A stretch of 64,000 nucleotides of DNA from Actinotalea subterranea (GTDB taxonomy: Bacteria; Actinomycetota; Actinomycetes; Actinomycetales; Cellulomonadaceae). Position 1 is the stretch's first letter; each line of letters opens with the position of its first letter. Position numbers and translations under genes: made by a program. The notes beneath the pieces are model-generated. The model had not been told where the DNA came from, ran no database searches, and saw nothing but the letters and a program-made list of their open reading frames with translations. Below are positions 27,366-36,061 of the stretch, piece by piece. The stretch spans positions 372,001 through 436,000 of the forward strand of contig NZ_VTTP01000003.1 in the NCBI RefSeq assembly GCF_008364845.1, given 5' to 3'.

Positions 27366-29794
27366 GAGCCCGGCCCTCGGCCGACACCCTCGGCCGGGGC
27401 GTCGGTGTCGACGTCGTCCTCGGCCTGCTCTTCGGGCGAGAGCGCGTCCGGGCCGGCGGCGACCGGGGCCGCGCGACGGGCGGTCCGGCCCCGACGGATC
27501 GTCCGGAAGACCCCGACGAGCACGCCGACGGCCAGCAGCGAGCCGATGATCGCCGTGCCGATGCTCTCCCACTCGGCGCGCACGCGCACCGTGAACGTCG
27601 CGTCGTCGTCGACGAGGTCCCCGGCCTGCGTGCGCACCTCGACGGTGATCGCGACGTCGGCGCTCTGCACCGCGTGCACGGGCACCCGGACGATCGTCTC
27701 GGACGCCGCGGGGATCGTGACGAGGACGGGCTCGTCGGCGACGAGGCGCCTGTCGTTCGGGCGGAGCGACACGGCGACGGTCACGGGGAGGTCGAGGGCG
27801 TTCGTCACCCGGACGGGAACCTCACCCGTCCGCGAGACCAGGTTGAAGTCGCTGCTCGGCTGGACGGACACCGCGTCCTGCAGCGTGGCCGTGGTCGCAG
27901 CGGCCCGGGCGACGACCGCGCCGCGGCCCACGGGGTCGGCCCGCCAGGCGACGGACAGCGGGGCCAGGAGCTCACGCTCGACGTCCCCGAGCAGCGTCGC
28001 GGGGTCCTCAACCATGCCGACGAGCGCCGTGCGCCCGTCGATCGCCCCGCCGAGGCCGGCGAGCTGGGACGGTGCGATCTCCGCGTCGTCGGTCTCGCGC
28101 GCGGGGAGCGTGCCCCGGTCCACGCCCGGGTCGTCCGAGCCGACGAGGGCCGCGACGGGCTCGACGTGCACCCAGGGGGCCTGCTCGAGGGCGTCCAGCT
28201 GGGCGTCGACGACGGCGACGTCGGGCTCCCAGTCGCGCGGCACGGTGAGCAGCAGGTGGCGTGCGGTGCTCGGGCGCTCGCGGGTGATCACGGCGAGCTC
28301 CGCGAGGAGGTCCTGCGCGGCGTACGCGGGGGTCGCGACGGCCGGGTCCACCGCGGGTGCCGAGGACTCGGCGGGGCGCAGGTCGTCCGTGCCCGCCGAG
28401 CCGGCAGCGGCCGAGTCGGCGGCGGGCGGCTCGGCGTCGGCCGCGGCGTCGGCCGTCCCTGCACCGTCGTCCGTCCCTGCACCGTCGACCAGGCCCGTGG
28501 TGAGCGCGGTCGAGAGCCGCTCGTCGGGCACGAGGACGGTCACGTCGCCCGCGGCCGCCGCGACCGTGGCGCGCCCCGTGGGGGTGTACGTCAGGACCGC
28601 GGGCGACGGGAGGTCACCCGGCCCCACGACGACGGCGCGCGCGGAGCCGCGGTTGACGAACGCGGCGGTCGCGAGGTCGGCGCGGCCGTCGGCGGGCAGG
28701 GCGAGGGAGAGCGTCGACGCCCCGGGCAGCCCCGCGGCGGCCGCCACGCGCGTCGAGCGGTCGACGGCTGTGGCGAGGATCGAGCCGGCCTGCGCGTGCG
28801 CGAGCGCGCTGACGTCCGCGTCGGCGTACGGCAGGAGCGCGATCTCCCGGTCGGTCGCCGCCTCGAGGACGCCGTCGACCCACGTCGCGACGGCCGTCGA
28901 CGAGGGGGTCGCCGTCGCGTCGTCGTCGGCCGTCGTGACGCTCTCGAGGAGCTCCGGGTCCAGCGCCCAGCTGACCTCCGGGTGCTCGCGGGTCGCGGCC
29001 AGCACGTCGGCGAGGCGCCCGCCCGGCCGGGTCTGCGCCGCTAGCTCCTCGAGCGGTGCCTCGCTGTACGGGTCGACGGCCGGTCCGACGACGGGTGCCA
29101 GGACGCTCACGCGCGTCGCGGTGACCTCCTGCTCCGGGAACCACAGGAGGAAGGTGCGCAGCAGCCCCTGACGTGCCCTCGTGGGGTCCGCGACGTCGAC
29201 CACCTCGAGCGCGACGCCCCGTGGGCCCCAGGCGGCGCGGGCGCGCAGCCCGTGCGCCGACGCCGGCAGGACGGCCGTCGCCGTGGCCGAGGCGCCGGGC
29301 GCGAGCGGAGCGGGGAGGTCCACGTGGACGAGCGCTGTGCCGAGCTCCGCCGACGCGTCCGCGGTGCGCCACGCCGTGAGGGAGGAACGGCTCACGAAGG
29401 GGTCGCGGTCCAGGTCGAGGAGGACGCGCGGTGCCGCCAGTGCCACCGCCCCGGTGTTGCGCAGGGTCACGGTGACCGTCAGGTCCTGGCCCGGCTGGAG
29501 GATCGCGGGGCTCATCGAGTCGAGCGTGACCTCGACGGGCAGGGTCCCGGCCACCACGGGGGCCGGGTCCGTCGCGTTCACGGCAGGGCCGACGCCGTGC
29601 GCCACGGACGGTGCGCGGTCGCCGACGACGGCGGCTGCGGGCAGTGCCGTGAGCGTGAGCACGAGCCCGACACCCACGGCCCCGAGCGCCGCGAGGCGCT
29701 GACGGGTGGCGAGACGCGCGGGGGCGCTGGCGAGGCGTGGACGGGTCCGCCGGCGCCGACGGGTCGCCGGTCCAGGGCCGGGGGCGTCGCTCAT
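27362..29794 (-). CDS. DUF6049 family secreted/membrane protein
   Basis: The 810-residue protein starts at ATG 29794, overlapping the NUDIX stop (ATGA). It has an Arg-rich N-terminus, a signal-type hydrophobic segment at about residues 35-56, a long extracytoplasmic region with immunoglobulin-like stretches, and a single C-terminal membrane helix (AIIGSLLAVGVLVGVF) before a short charged tail. This is the actinobacterial protein always placed just before murJ (Rv3909 position). Its role is unknown. Coupling to murJ suggests a cell-envelope function. Confidence 0.85.
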   Translation of the reverse strand: MSDAPGPGPATRRRRRTRPRLASAPARLATRQRLAALGAVGVGLVLTLTALPAAAVVGDRAPSVAHGVGPAVNATDPAPVVAGTLPVEVTLDSMSPAILQPGQDLTVTVTLRNTGAVALAAPRVLLDLDRDPFVSRSSLTAWRTADASAELGTALVHVDLPAPLAPGASATATAVLPASAHGLRARAAWGPRGVALEVVDVADPTRARQGLLRTFLLWFPEQEVTATRVSVLAPVVGPAVDPYSEAPLEELAAQTRPGGRLADVLAATREHPEVSWALDPELLESVTTADDDATATPSSTAVATWVDGVLEAATDREIALLPYADADVSALAHAQAGSILATAVDRSTRVAAAAGLPGASTLSLALPADGRADLATAAFVNRGSARAVVVGPGDLPSPAVLTYTPTGRATVAAAAGDVTVLVPDERLSTALTTGLVDGAGTDDGAGTADAAADAEPPAADSAAAGSAGTDDLRPAESSAPAVDPAVATPAYAAQDLLAELAVITRERPSTARHLLLTVPRDWEPDVAVVDAQLDALEQAPWVHVEPVAALVGSDDPGVDRGTLPARETDDAEIAPSQLAGLGGAIDGRTALVGMVEDPATLLGDVERELLAPLSVAWRADPVGRGAVVARAAATTATLQDAVSVQPSSDFNLVSRTGEVPVRVTNALDLPVTVAVSLRPNDRRLVADEPVLVTIPAASETIVRVPVHAVQSADVAITVEVRTQAGDLVDDDATFTVRVRAEWESIGTAIIGSLLAVGVLVGVFRTIRRGRTARRAAPVAAGPDALSPEEQAEDDVDTDAPAEGVGRGPGS

Positions 29795-30342
29795 GCGCCG
29801 CCGGCGAGCACCGCACCCGCGGCGACGGCGAGCCGACGCTCGTTCGGGTACGCCAGGCGGTCGGGCAGGTCCGTGAGGGCGACCCACGCGACGTCCTCGG
29901 CCTCTCCGTCCGGGTCGCCGTCGACGGTGAGCTCACCGCCCGTCGCCGTCAGGAGGAAGTGGTGCACGACCTTGTGGACGCGGCGGTCGTCGCCCGTGAA
30001 CCAGTAGTCGATGGTGCCGAGGCGCTGCATGATCTGCCCGCGGATGCCCGTCTCCTCCGCGATCTCCCGCACCGCCGCCTCCTCGGGCGTCTCCGGTCCC
30101 TCGAGGTGGCCCTTCGGCAGGCACCACTCGAGGCGGCCCGCCCGGTTGCGGCGCGCGATGACGGCGACCTGGGGGTGGTCGCCGGCGCTGGTGACGACGA
30201 GCCCGCCCGCGGAGGTCTCCTCGACGACGGGCAGCCCGGGGGCCGAGGGGCGTCGTCCGACGCGTGGGTCGATGCGCAGCGCGTGGCCACCGGGCGGCGA
30301 GGGCACCGGCCCGGGCACCGGGTGGGGAACGGCGCTGGACAT
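29791..30342 (-). CDS. NUDIX hydrolase
   Basis: The 183-residue protein from ATG 30342 carries a complete Nudix box: G-HLEGPETPEEAAVREIAEETGI at about residues 72-95, as seen in pieces GHLEGPETP and REIAEETG. Nudix enzymes cleave nucleoside diphosphates linked to another moiety; the substrate is not evident. It is the first gene of the NUDIX-DUF6049-murJ operon (Rv3908 position) and diverges from the CCA-adding enzyme gene. A TACAGT -10 ends 6 nt before the start, suggesting a leaderless transcript. Confidence 0.9.
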   Translation of the reverse strand: MSSAVPHPVPGPVPSPPGGHALRIDPRVGRRPSAPGLPVVEETSAGGLVVTSAGDHPQVAVIARRNRAGRLEWCLPKGHLEGPETPEEAAVREIAEETGIRGQIMQRLGTIDYWFTGDDRRVHKVVHHFLLTATGGELTVDGDPDGEAEDVAWVALTDLPDRLAYPNERRLAVAAGAVLAGGA

Positions 30343-30348
30343 GTCGAC

Positions 30349-30354
30349 ACTGTA
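30349..30354 (-). promoter_or_regulatory. -10 element of a probable leaderless NUDIX transcript
   Basis: TACAGT on the minus strand ends 6 nt before ATG 30342. Confidence 0.5.
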
Positions 30355-30438
30355 ACGACCAGGGCTGGAGGCCACGGGACCGCGGCGGCCGGTCGTCGGC
30401 GCGTCCCGGCGCGCGCCGATCTGGCACGCTGGTGTCCC

Positions 30439-31941
30439 GTGCCTACTCCTCCTGCCACCGCCGCCCCCGAGCCGGCCGCGCTCGCGGCCCTGCGGCGTCG
30501 CGCCCTGACGGTCCTCGCGGACCTGGCACCCGCCGCGATCGAGCTCGGAGAGGCGTTCGCCCAGGCGGGTCACGAGCTCGCGCTCGTCGGCGGCCCGGTG
30601 CGGGACGCGTTCCTCGGCCGCGTGAGCTCGGACCTGGACTTCGCGACGTCGGCGACGCCCGACCAGAGCGAGGCCATCCTCGCCGCGTGGGCCGATGCCC
30701 ACTGGGACATCGGGCGGGACTTCGGGACCATCGGCGCGCGCCGCTTCGCACGCGAGGGCCAGGCGGACGTCGTCGTGGAGGTCACGACCTACCGGACCGA
30801 CGCGTACGTCGCGCACTCGCGCAAGCCCGAGGTCGCGTTCGGCGACTCGCTCGAGGGCGACCTCTCACGGCGTGACTTCACGGTCAACGCGATGGCCGTG
30901 CGGCTGCCCGCGCTCACGTTCGTCGACCCCTTCGACGGTCTGACCGACCTCGCCCGCGGCCTGCTGCGGACCCCGGTCACGGCGGAGCAGTCGTTCGACG
31001 ACGACCCGCTGCGCATGATGCGCGCCGCACGCTTCACCGCCCAGCTCGGGATGCGGCTCGCCGACGACGTGCGGGTCGCGATGGAGCGCATGGCCGACCG
31101 GATCGAGATCGTGTCCGCCGAGCGGGTCCGTGACGAGCTCGTCAAGCTCCTCCTCGCGGACGACCCGCGACCCGGCCTCGAGGTCCTCGTCGAGACGGGG
31201 CTCGCGGACCACGTGCTGCCCGAGCTGCCCGCGCTGCGCCTGGAGATCGACGAGCACCACCGGCACAAGGACGTCTACCAGCACTCGCTGACCGTGCTCG
31301 CGCAGGCCATCGACCTCGAGACGGGTACGCACGAGCAGCCCACCGGCCCGGTCCCGGGCCCGGACCTCGTCCTGCGGCTCGCCGCGCTGCTGCACGACAT
31401 CGGCAAGCCCGCGACGCGCCGGTTCGAGGCGGGCGGCGGCGTGAGCTTCCACCACCACGAGGTCGTGGGCGCCAAGCTCGTGGCGCGCAGGCTCAAGGCG
31501 CTGCGGTTCGACAAGGAGACGGTGCAGGCCGTCGCGCGGCTGACCGAGCTGCACCTGCGGTTCCACGGCTACGGCGAGGTCCCGTGGACGGACTCGGCGG
31601 TGCGCCGATACGTGACCGACGCAGGCCCGCTGCTCGAGCGCCTGCACCGGCTGACGCGGTCCGACTGCACGACCCGGAACCGGCGCAAGGCCGACCGGCT
31701 GTCCTTCGCGTACGACGACCTCGAGCAGCGGATCGCCGAGCTGCGGGAGAAGGAGGAGCTCGCGTCGATCCGGCCCGACCTCGACGGTCAGCAGATCATG
31801 GAGCTCCTGGGCATCGCCCCGGGCCGCGAGGTCGGCGAGGCGTACCGGTTCCTGCTCGAGCTGCGCATGGAGCAGGGCCCGCTCGGTCCCGACGCCGCGG
31901 GCGAGGAGCTGCGCCGGTGGTGGGCGGCGCGGCACCCGTGA
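30439..31941 (+). CDS. cca: CCA tRNA nucleotidyltransferase
   Basis: This enzyme adds or repairs the 3' CCA of tRNAs, needed here because the tRNA-Ala gene does not encode a full CCA. The 500-residue product from GTG 30439 has the nucleotidyltransferase motif VGGPVRDAFLGR with SSDLDFAT, the RRDFTVNAMA segment, and an HD domain (LLHDIGKPATR). It corresponds to mycobacterial pcnA (Rv3907c), often misnamed poly(A) polymerase. It is divergent from the NUDIX-murJ operon; the stop overlaps the next start (GTGA). Confidence 0.95.
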   Translation: MPTPPATAAPEPAALAALRRRALTVLADLAPAAIELGEAFAQAGHELALVGGPVRDAFLGRVSSDLDFATSATPDQSEAILAAWADAHWDIGRDFGTIGARRFAREGQADVVVEVTTYRTDAYVAHSRKPEVAFGDSLEGDLSRRDFTVNAMAVRLPALTFVDPFDGLTDLARGLLRTPVTAEQSFDDDPLRMMRAARFTAQLGMRLADDVRVAMERMADRIEIVSAERVRDELVKLLLADDPRPGLEVLVETGLADHVLPELPALRLEIDEHHRHKDVYQHSLTVLAQAIDLETGTHEQPTGPVPGPDLVLRLAALLHDIGKPATRRFEAGGGVSFHHHEVVGAKLVARRLKALRFDKETVQAVARLTELHLRFHGYGEVPWTDSAVRRYVTDAGPLLERLHRLTRSDCTTRNRRKADRLSFAYDDLEQRIAELREKEELASIRPDLDGQQIMELLGIAPGREVGEAYRFLLELRMEQGPLGPDAAGEELRRWWAARHP

Positions 31942-32390
31942 GGCTCTGGTCGGTGCACCCGCGCTACCTCGACCGTCAAGGGCTCACCGCGGGGTGGCGC
32001 GAGGGCCTGCTCGCGCAGAAGGTCCTGACGGGCACGACGCGCGGGTACCGGAACCACCCGCAGCTCACGCGTCTGCGCCCGGGGCCCGACGTGCCGCTCC
32101 CGGGGCCCGCGGTCGTCACCTACCTGCACGGGGTCGTCGACGAGGCCGTGGCGCGTGGGTACGCGTTCGACCGGTCGAAGATCCTCGGGCCGCCCGACCC
32201 GGAGCTGAGGCTCGAGGTGACCAAGGGGCAGGTTGCGTACGAGTGGGCGCACCTGCGGGCCAAGCTCTCCGCCCGGAGCCCCGAGGTGCTGGCCCGCTGG
32301 GCGGCGGTCGAGGTGCCGGACGTGCACCCGCTCTTCGTCGTCGTGCCGGGACCGGTCGCCGACTGGGAGGTCGTGACCCAGGCGGGGTGA
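31938..32390 (+). CDS. pyrimidine dimer DNA glycosylase (T4 endonuclease V-like)
   Basis: The 150-residue protein begins (M)RLWSVHPRYLDRQGL, then WREGLLAQKVL, with a conserved GYRNHPQL segment and a C-terminal VADWEVV. This is the Pyr_excise family pattern related to T4 endonuclease V, which cleaves UV-induced pyrimidine dimers. Glu22 within WREG is the likely counterpart of the catalytic Glu23 of the phage enzyme. Start GTG 31938 overlaps the cca stop by 4 bp, so it is probably co-translated with the tRNA enzyme. Functional assignment is by family. Confidence 0.8.
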   Translation: MRLWSVHPRYLDRQGLTAGWREGLLAQKVLTGTTRGYRNHPQLTRLRPGPDVPLPGPAVVTYLHGVVDEAVARGYAFDRSKILGPPDPELRLEVTKGQVAYEWAHLRAKLSARSPEVLARWAAVEVPDVHPLFVVVPGPVADWEVVTQAG

Positions 32391-32438
32391 CGGCTCTCGC
32401 AGGTCGCCTGCGGTGTGCCCGACCGGGGCCACCGCCGG

Positions 32439-33755
32439 TCAGAGACCGGGTGCTGAGGTGCTCGCGTGGAGCGGGGTGGGCCGCGGTCGGCCGTCGCCCG
32501 ACACGGCGCGGAAGGCCAGGAACGTCACGACGTACGCGGCCGCCAGGGCGGCGAACGCGCCGCGCGACCAGCCCGTGTCCGGCAGCGCGACCGCGGCGAG
32601 CGCCGCCGCACCCACGAACGCGGCGTTGTAGACGACGTCGTAGAGCGCGAAGGCCCGCCCCCGGAAGGCGTCGGCGGTGTCGCGCTGCACGATCGTGTCG
32701 ACGGCGATCTTGGCGCCCTGCACGCTCAGCCCCAGGACGGCGGCGGCGACGGCGACGACGCCGAACGCGGACGACGTCACCAGCAGGAGCTGGCTCGTCA
32801 CGCCGAGGCCGAGGCACACCAGGACCCAGGTCGCGGGTGCCATCCGCTCGTGCGCGAGGGGCGTCAGGACGATCGCGAGCCCGTTGCCCGCGAAGGAGAT
32901 GCCCGTCAGGAGCCCGAACGTCGCGAGCCCGGCGTCGGCGTCCGCGGGGTCGGAGAGCAGGTTGCGCGCGATGAGGATCAGCGCGATGAAGTTCGCTCCG
33001 TACAGGAACCGGTGCACGCCCATGACGCCGAGGGCCGCGGCCGGCGTGCGCCGGGCCACGAGGTAGCGCGCGCCCTCGCCCAGGTCGCCGACCGTCGACC
33101 GGAGCTGCGCGAGCAGCCGACCGGCCCTCAGCTCCGGGCCGAGCTGGTCCTTGCCGAGCCGGAGCGCGAGGGATGACGCCGCACCGAAGAGCGCCGCCGC
33201 GCAGACCAGCACCAGACCGTCCTTGAGGGGGCCGGCCGGGACGAGCCGCCCGATCGCGAAGCCCAGGACGGCGCCGGTCACCGCCGACACGGCGCCGAGC
33301 GTCGGCGTCAGCGTGTTCGCCATGAGCAGCTGCTCCTGCGGGACCACGCGCGGCAGCCCCGCCGACAGCGCGGACAGCAGGAACCGGTTGATCCCGAGCG
33401 TCACGAGCGCGAGGACGTACACGGCCGGCCCGACGCCGACCGTGACCAGGAGGACCGCGAGCGTCAGCGCGAGCACGACGCGCAGGGCGTTGCCGAGCAG
33501 GAGGACCTGACGGCGTCGCCACCGGTCGAGCAGCGGGCCCGCGAACGGCCCGACGACGGTGAACGGCAGGAGGAGCACCGCGAACGCCGCGGCCACGTCG
33601 GCCGCGGTCGCCATGCGCTCCGGCGAGAAGAAGAACAGGGTCGCGAGGCCGACCTGGAACATGCCGTCGCCGCACTGGGAGACCAGGCGCACCGCGAACA
33701 GCTTGCGGAAGTCCCGGTGCACCGCGACGGTCTTCAGGTCACCCAGCACGCTCAC
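32439..33755 (-). CDS. MFS transporter
   Basis: The 438-residue protein has about 10-12 hydrophobic helices. The GPLLDRWRRRQVLLLGNALR segment after helix 2 is the MFS A-like motif (read as GPLLDRWRRR). The substrate is unknown; the architecture resembles MFS_3-type exporters. GTG 33755 is preceded 6 nt upstream by TAGCCT (plus 33762-33767), pointing to a leaderless message. It is convergent with the glycosylase gene. Confidence 0.85.
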   Translation of the reverse strand: MSVLGDLKTVAVHRDFRKLFAVRLVSQCGDGMFQVGLATLFFFSPERMATAADVAAAFAVLLLPFTVVGPFAGPLLDRWRRRQVLLLGNALRVVLALTLAVLLVTVGVGPAVYVLALVTLGINRFLLSALSAGLPRVVPQEQLLMANTLTPTLGAVSAVTGAVLGFAIGRLVPAGPLKDGLVLVCAAALFGAASSLALRLGKDQLGPELRAGRLLAQLRSTVGDLGEGARYLVARRTPAAALGVMGVHRFLYGANFIALILIARNLLSDPADADAGLATFGLLTGISFAGNGLAIVLTPLAHERMAPATWVLVCLGLGVTSQLLLVTSSAFGVVAVAAAVLGLSVQGAKIAVDTIVQRDTADAFRGRAFALYDVVYNAAFVGAAALAAVALPDTGWSRGAFAALAAAYVVTFLAFRAVSGDGRPRPTPLHASTSAPGL

Positions 33756-33761
33756 CCGTGA

Positions 33762-33767
33762 AGGCTA
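33762..33767 (-). promoter_or_regulatory. -10 element of a probable leaderless MFS transcript
   Basis: TAGCCT on the minus strand ends 6 nt before GTG 33755. Confidence 0.45.
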
Positions 33768-33812
33768 GCCGTCGCCCCCGTCATGGCCGCCGCGGTGGCC
33801 GTGGGTCACGCG

Positions 33813-34103
33813 TCAGGCGGCCTGGTCCTCGACCGTCTCCGAGAACAGCGGACGCAGGGCGGCGATGACGTCGAGCCGGTCCACGTCCTTGAGGCCCGCG
33901 ACGAGCGCGATGCACGCGTGCGCGAGGGACATCGCGCCGAAAGCGACGGACGAGACCTGGTCCTGCTCGTCGCCGACGATCTCAGCGAGCTCGGCGAGAG
34001 CCAGGGGCACCGCGCGGACGGACGCGGCAGGATTCGCGGGGTCGAGCGCGGTCAGGGCGTCGAGGAGGACACGTGCGACCGCCTGCGGCTGATCAGGTGC
34101 CAT
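33813..34103 (-). CDS. hypothetical 96-residue protein
   Basis: I do not recognise a named family. The product from ATG 34103 begins MAPDQPQAVARVLLDAL and is Ala/Leu/Asp/Val-rich and soluble, probably all-helical, ending SETVEDQAA. The codon pattern is strongly GC3-biased like real genes here. A TATGGT -10 (plus 34110-34115) ends 6 nt before the start. It diverges from the WXG100-like gene at 34276, so it may share a regulatory region with that cassette. Confidence 0.65.
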   Translation of the reverse strand: MAPDQPQAVARVLLDALTALDPANPAASVRAVPLALAELAEIVGDEQDQVSSVAFGAMSLAHACIALVAGLKDVDRLDVIAALRPLFSETVEDQAA

Positions 34104-34109
34104 GGATCG

Positions 34110-34115
34110 ACCATA
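34110..34115 (-). promoter_or_regulatory. -10 element of a probable leaderless transcript
   Basis: TATGGT on the minus strand ends 6 nt before ATG 34103. Confidence 0.5.
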
Positions 34116-34233
34116 GGCCACGAAACCGGCAAGTCGGGCGGTCAGGAGACAGGCTCACCCGGTCGGGTGACAGCGGCGGGCGTGCGGGTGGCGCGCACCA
34201 GGCCCCGGGTCACGCTCGCGGGGAAGGGTCCCC

Positions 34234-34239
34234 TACAGT
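34234..34239 (+). promoter_or_regulatory. candidate -10 for the T7SS-substrate cassette
   Basis: TACAGT lies 36 bp upstream of ATG 34276. No good -35 is seen at 17-18 nt spacing. Confidence 0.35.
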
Positions 34240-34275
34240 GAGCACGCCGGTGATCGACTGCTGCAGGGGGATGCG

Positions 34276-34746
34276 ATGTCAGGCAATGGCTTCGAGGTCG
34301 ACCCGGAGGCGCTGGACGAGGCAGCCGGCAAGATCCGCACGGCCGTGGCGGACGGCACCCTGGAGACCCAGTGCTTCGCCTGGGGCAACGGCTACGGCCA
34401 CCCCGGCCTCAGCGCGGCGCTACGCACCTTCGTCGCCGACGTCGACACGGGCGTGGACCAGCTCGCCGCGAAGGCCGAGGCACTCGCGGTCGACCTGGTC
34501 GACCAGGCCGCCGACTACCGCGCGGTCGACGCGAGCGCCCAGGGTCGCCTCACGAACCCGTTCCTCGCGCCCGCGCCCGTGACGCCCGGCCCCTGGGCAC
34601 CGCCCGCGCCCGTGACGCCCGGCCCGTGGGCACCCCGCGCGCCTCTCGCACCGGCGCCGCCGGGCGTGTTCGACCGGCTCGGCCCACGGGCCCCCCTCGC
34701 ACCGGCGCCGCCGGGCATCGACTGGTCGGCAGAAGGGAGCGGGTGA
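34276..34746 (+). CDS. WXG100/ESX-like protein with a Pro-rich tail
   Basis: The 156-residue product starts MSGNGFEVDPEALDEAA, typical of actinobacterial type VII secretion targets (EsxA-like helical hairpins). The first ~95 residues form a helix-turn-helix with WGNGYG at the turn in place of a strict WXG. The last ~60 residues are a Pro/Ala-rich tail built of duplicated units (APVTPGPWAP twice, APLAPAPPG twice). The stop overlaps the next start (TGATG). Neighbouring genes look like a secreted substrate and accessory proteins. The family call is moderate because the WXG motif is degenerate. Confidence 0.7.
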   Translation: MSGNGFEVDPEALDEAAGKIRTAVADGTLETQCFAWGNGYGHPGLSAALRTFVADVDTGVDQLAAKAEALAVDLVDQAADYRAVDASAQGRLTNPFLAPAPVTPGPWAPPAPVTPGPWAPRAPLAPAPPGVFDRLGPRAPLAPAPPGIDWSAEGSG

Positions 34747-35969
34747 TGGCAGAGCTCGGCAGCACCACCGACCCGATCGCGCTCGTCCCCGGCAACGAGG
34801 CCACCGTCCGCGGGGACGCCACGGCCCTCGGCAACCGCGCGGCCCAGCTCGAGACGGCCGCCCAGACGTTCGCGAGCGTGCGCGTGCCCGGGTGGACCGG
34901 GACGTCCGCCGACCGGTTCGAGGTCGCCGTGGGCGCCCTGCCGCGCTCGTGGCGGGTCACGGCCGATGCCCTGACGTCGGCAGCCGCACAGCTCACCGCC
35001 TACGCGACCGCCCTGAACGGTGCCCAGCTGGACGCGGCGGAGGCCATCGAGCTCTGGGCCCAGGGCGAGGCGGCCACCGCCGCCGCGGAGCAGTCGTACA
35101 CCTCGAAGGTCAACGCCTACGAGCGGTCGTTCGACAAGCCCAACCCGACCCCTTACCCCGGACCCTTCGTGGACCCCGGCGCCACGCTCCGGCAGGAGGC
35201 GCGCGACCTCCTGGCCGACGCGCGGGCAGCCGTCACGAAGGCGGGCGACGACGCCGCGGACACGCTCGCAGAGATCGTCGTGAGCGACAGCCCCATCGTG
35301 CACAACCAGGCGGGCTGGCAGGGACCGGACGTCTCCGGCAGCACCTCGGGCTCGCTGTTCACGTACGACCCGGACTCGGGTGACCGCAAGCTCGACCTCG
35401 CGAAGGCCGAGGGGCAGGCCAGCCTGTTCTCCGCCGACGCCTCGACCGAGGCGAAGTCCGGTTCGCTCTTCGCGAAGGCCGAGGCCAGCACCATGGTCGG
35501 GGCCAAGGGCGAGGCCGCCTTCGGCGTCGCGGACGGCACCTTCCAGGCGACGGCCGAGGGGAGCGTCGGCGTCCACGCCGACGCGTCCGCGCGGGCCGGG
35601 CACGAGCACGCGAGCGTGGGCGTCAGCACGAGCGGGCTCGCCGGCGCACACGCCGAGGCGGGGGTGCACCTCGGCAAGGAAGGCATCAAGGCCGAGGCGG
35701 GTGCGTTCGCCGGCGCGAAGGGCGAGATCGGCGCGGACGCCGAGGTCGCGGGTGTCGGCGGGGAGGTCGGCGTCGAAGGCTGGGCCGGCATCGGCGCCGA
35801 GTTCGACGGCGGCGTCGGGCGCAACAAGGACGGCAGCTGGACCATGGAGGTCAAGGCGGGCGCCGCGCTGGGCCTCGGCGGGTCCGGGTCGATGGCGATC
35901 ACCATCGACCCCCAGGGCGTGCTCGACGCCGCCGACGACGCCGTCGACTGGGTCGGCAGCCTGTTCTGA
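34746..35969 (+). CDS. putative T7SS-secreted protein with a repetitive Ala/Gly/Glu C-terminus
   Basis: The 407-residue protein starts at ATG 34746. Residues 1-~120 (DPIALVPGNEATVRGDA, WTGTSADRFEV) match the helical T7SS-signal domain seen at the N-terminus of actinobacterial polymorphic effectors. Residues ~205-400 consist of short degenerate repeats of the type AxAExGxxA and GAKGExGADAEV, of amphipathic, possibly beta or lipid-binding character, ending DDAVDWVGSLF. There is no recognised enzymatic toxin domain. It is coupled to the WXG100-like gene and followed by a LpqN/Mog1-like gene. Secretion is inferred, since no ESX core is in the window. Confidence 0.7.
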   Translation: MAELGSTTDPIALVPGNEATVRGDATALGNRAAQLETAAQTFASVRVPGWTGTSADRFEVAVGALPRSWRVTADALTSAAAQLTAYATALNGAQLDAAEAIELWAQGEAATAAAEQSYTSKVNAYERSFDKPNPTPYPGPFVDPGATLRQEARDLLADARAAVTKAGDDAADTLAEIVVSDSPIVHNQAGWQGPDVSGSTSGSLFTYDPDSGDRKLDLAKAEGQASLFSADASTEAKSGSLFAKAEASTMVGAKGEAAFGVADGTFQATAEGSVGVHADASARAGHEHASVGVSTSGLAGAHAEAGVHLGKEGIKAEAGAFAGAKGEIGADAEVAGVGGEVGVEGWAGIGAEFDGGVGRNKDGSWTMEVKAGAALGLGGSGSMAITIDPQGVLDAADDAVDWVGSLF

Positions 35970-36061
35970 CGCGCCGCCGCAACCCGCGCAGCGCACCCGC
36001 GCGCATCCCGCACCACCGGACACCGAGCACGCACACGCAGCACGACGAATCGAGGAGACGC

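Noticed and set aside
24438..29171. 1577-codon open frame opposite murJ and DUF6049
   Set aside because: Repetitive Arg/Gly/Ala/His sequence with no domain; antisense to two well-supported genes.
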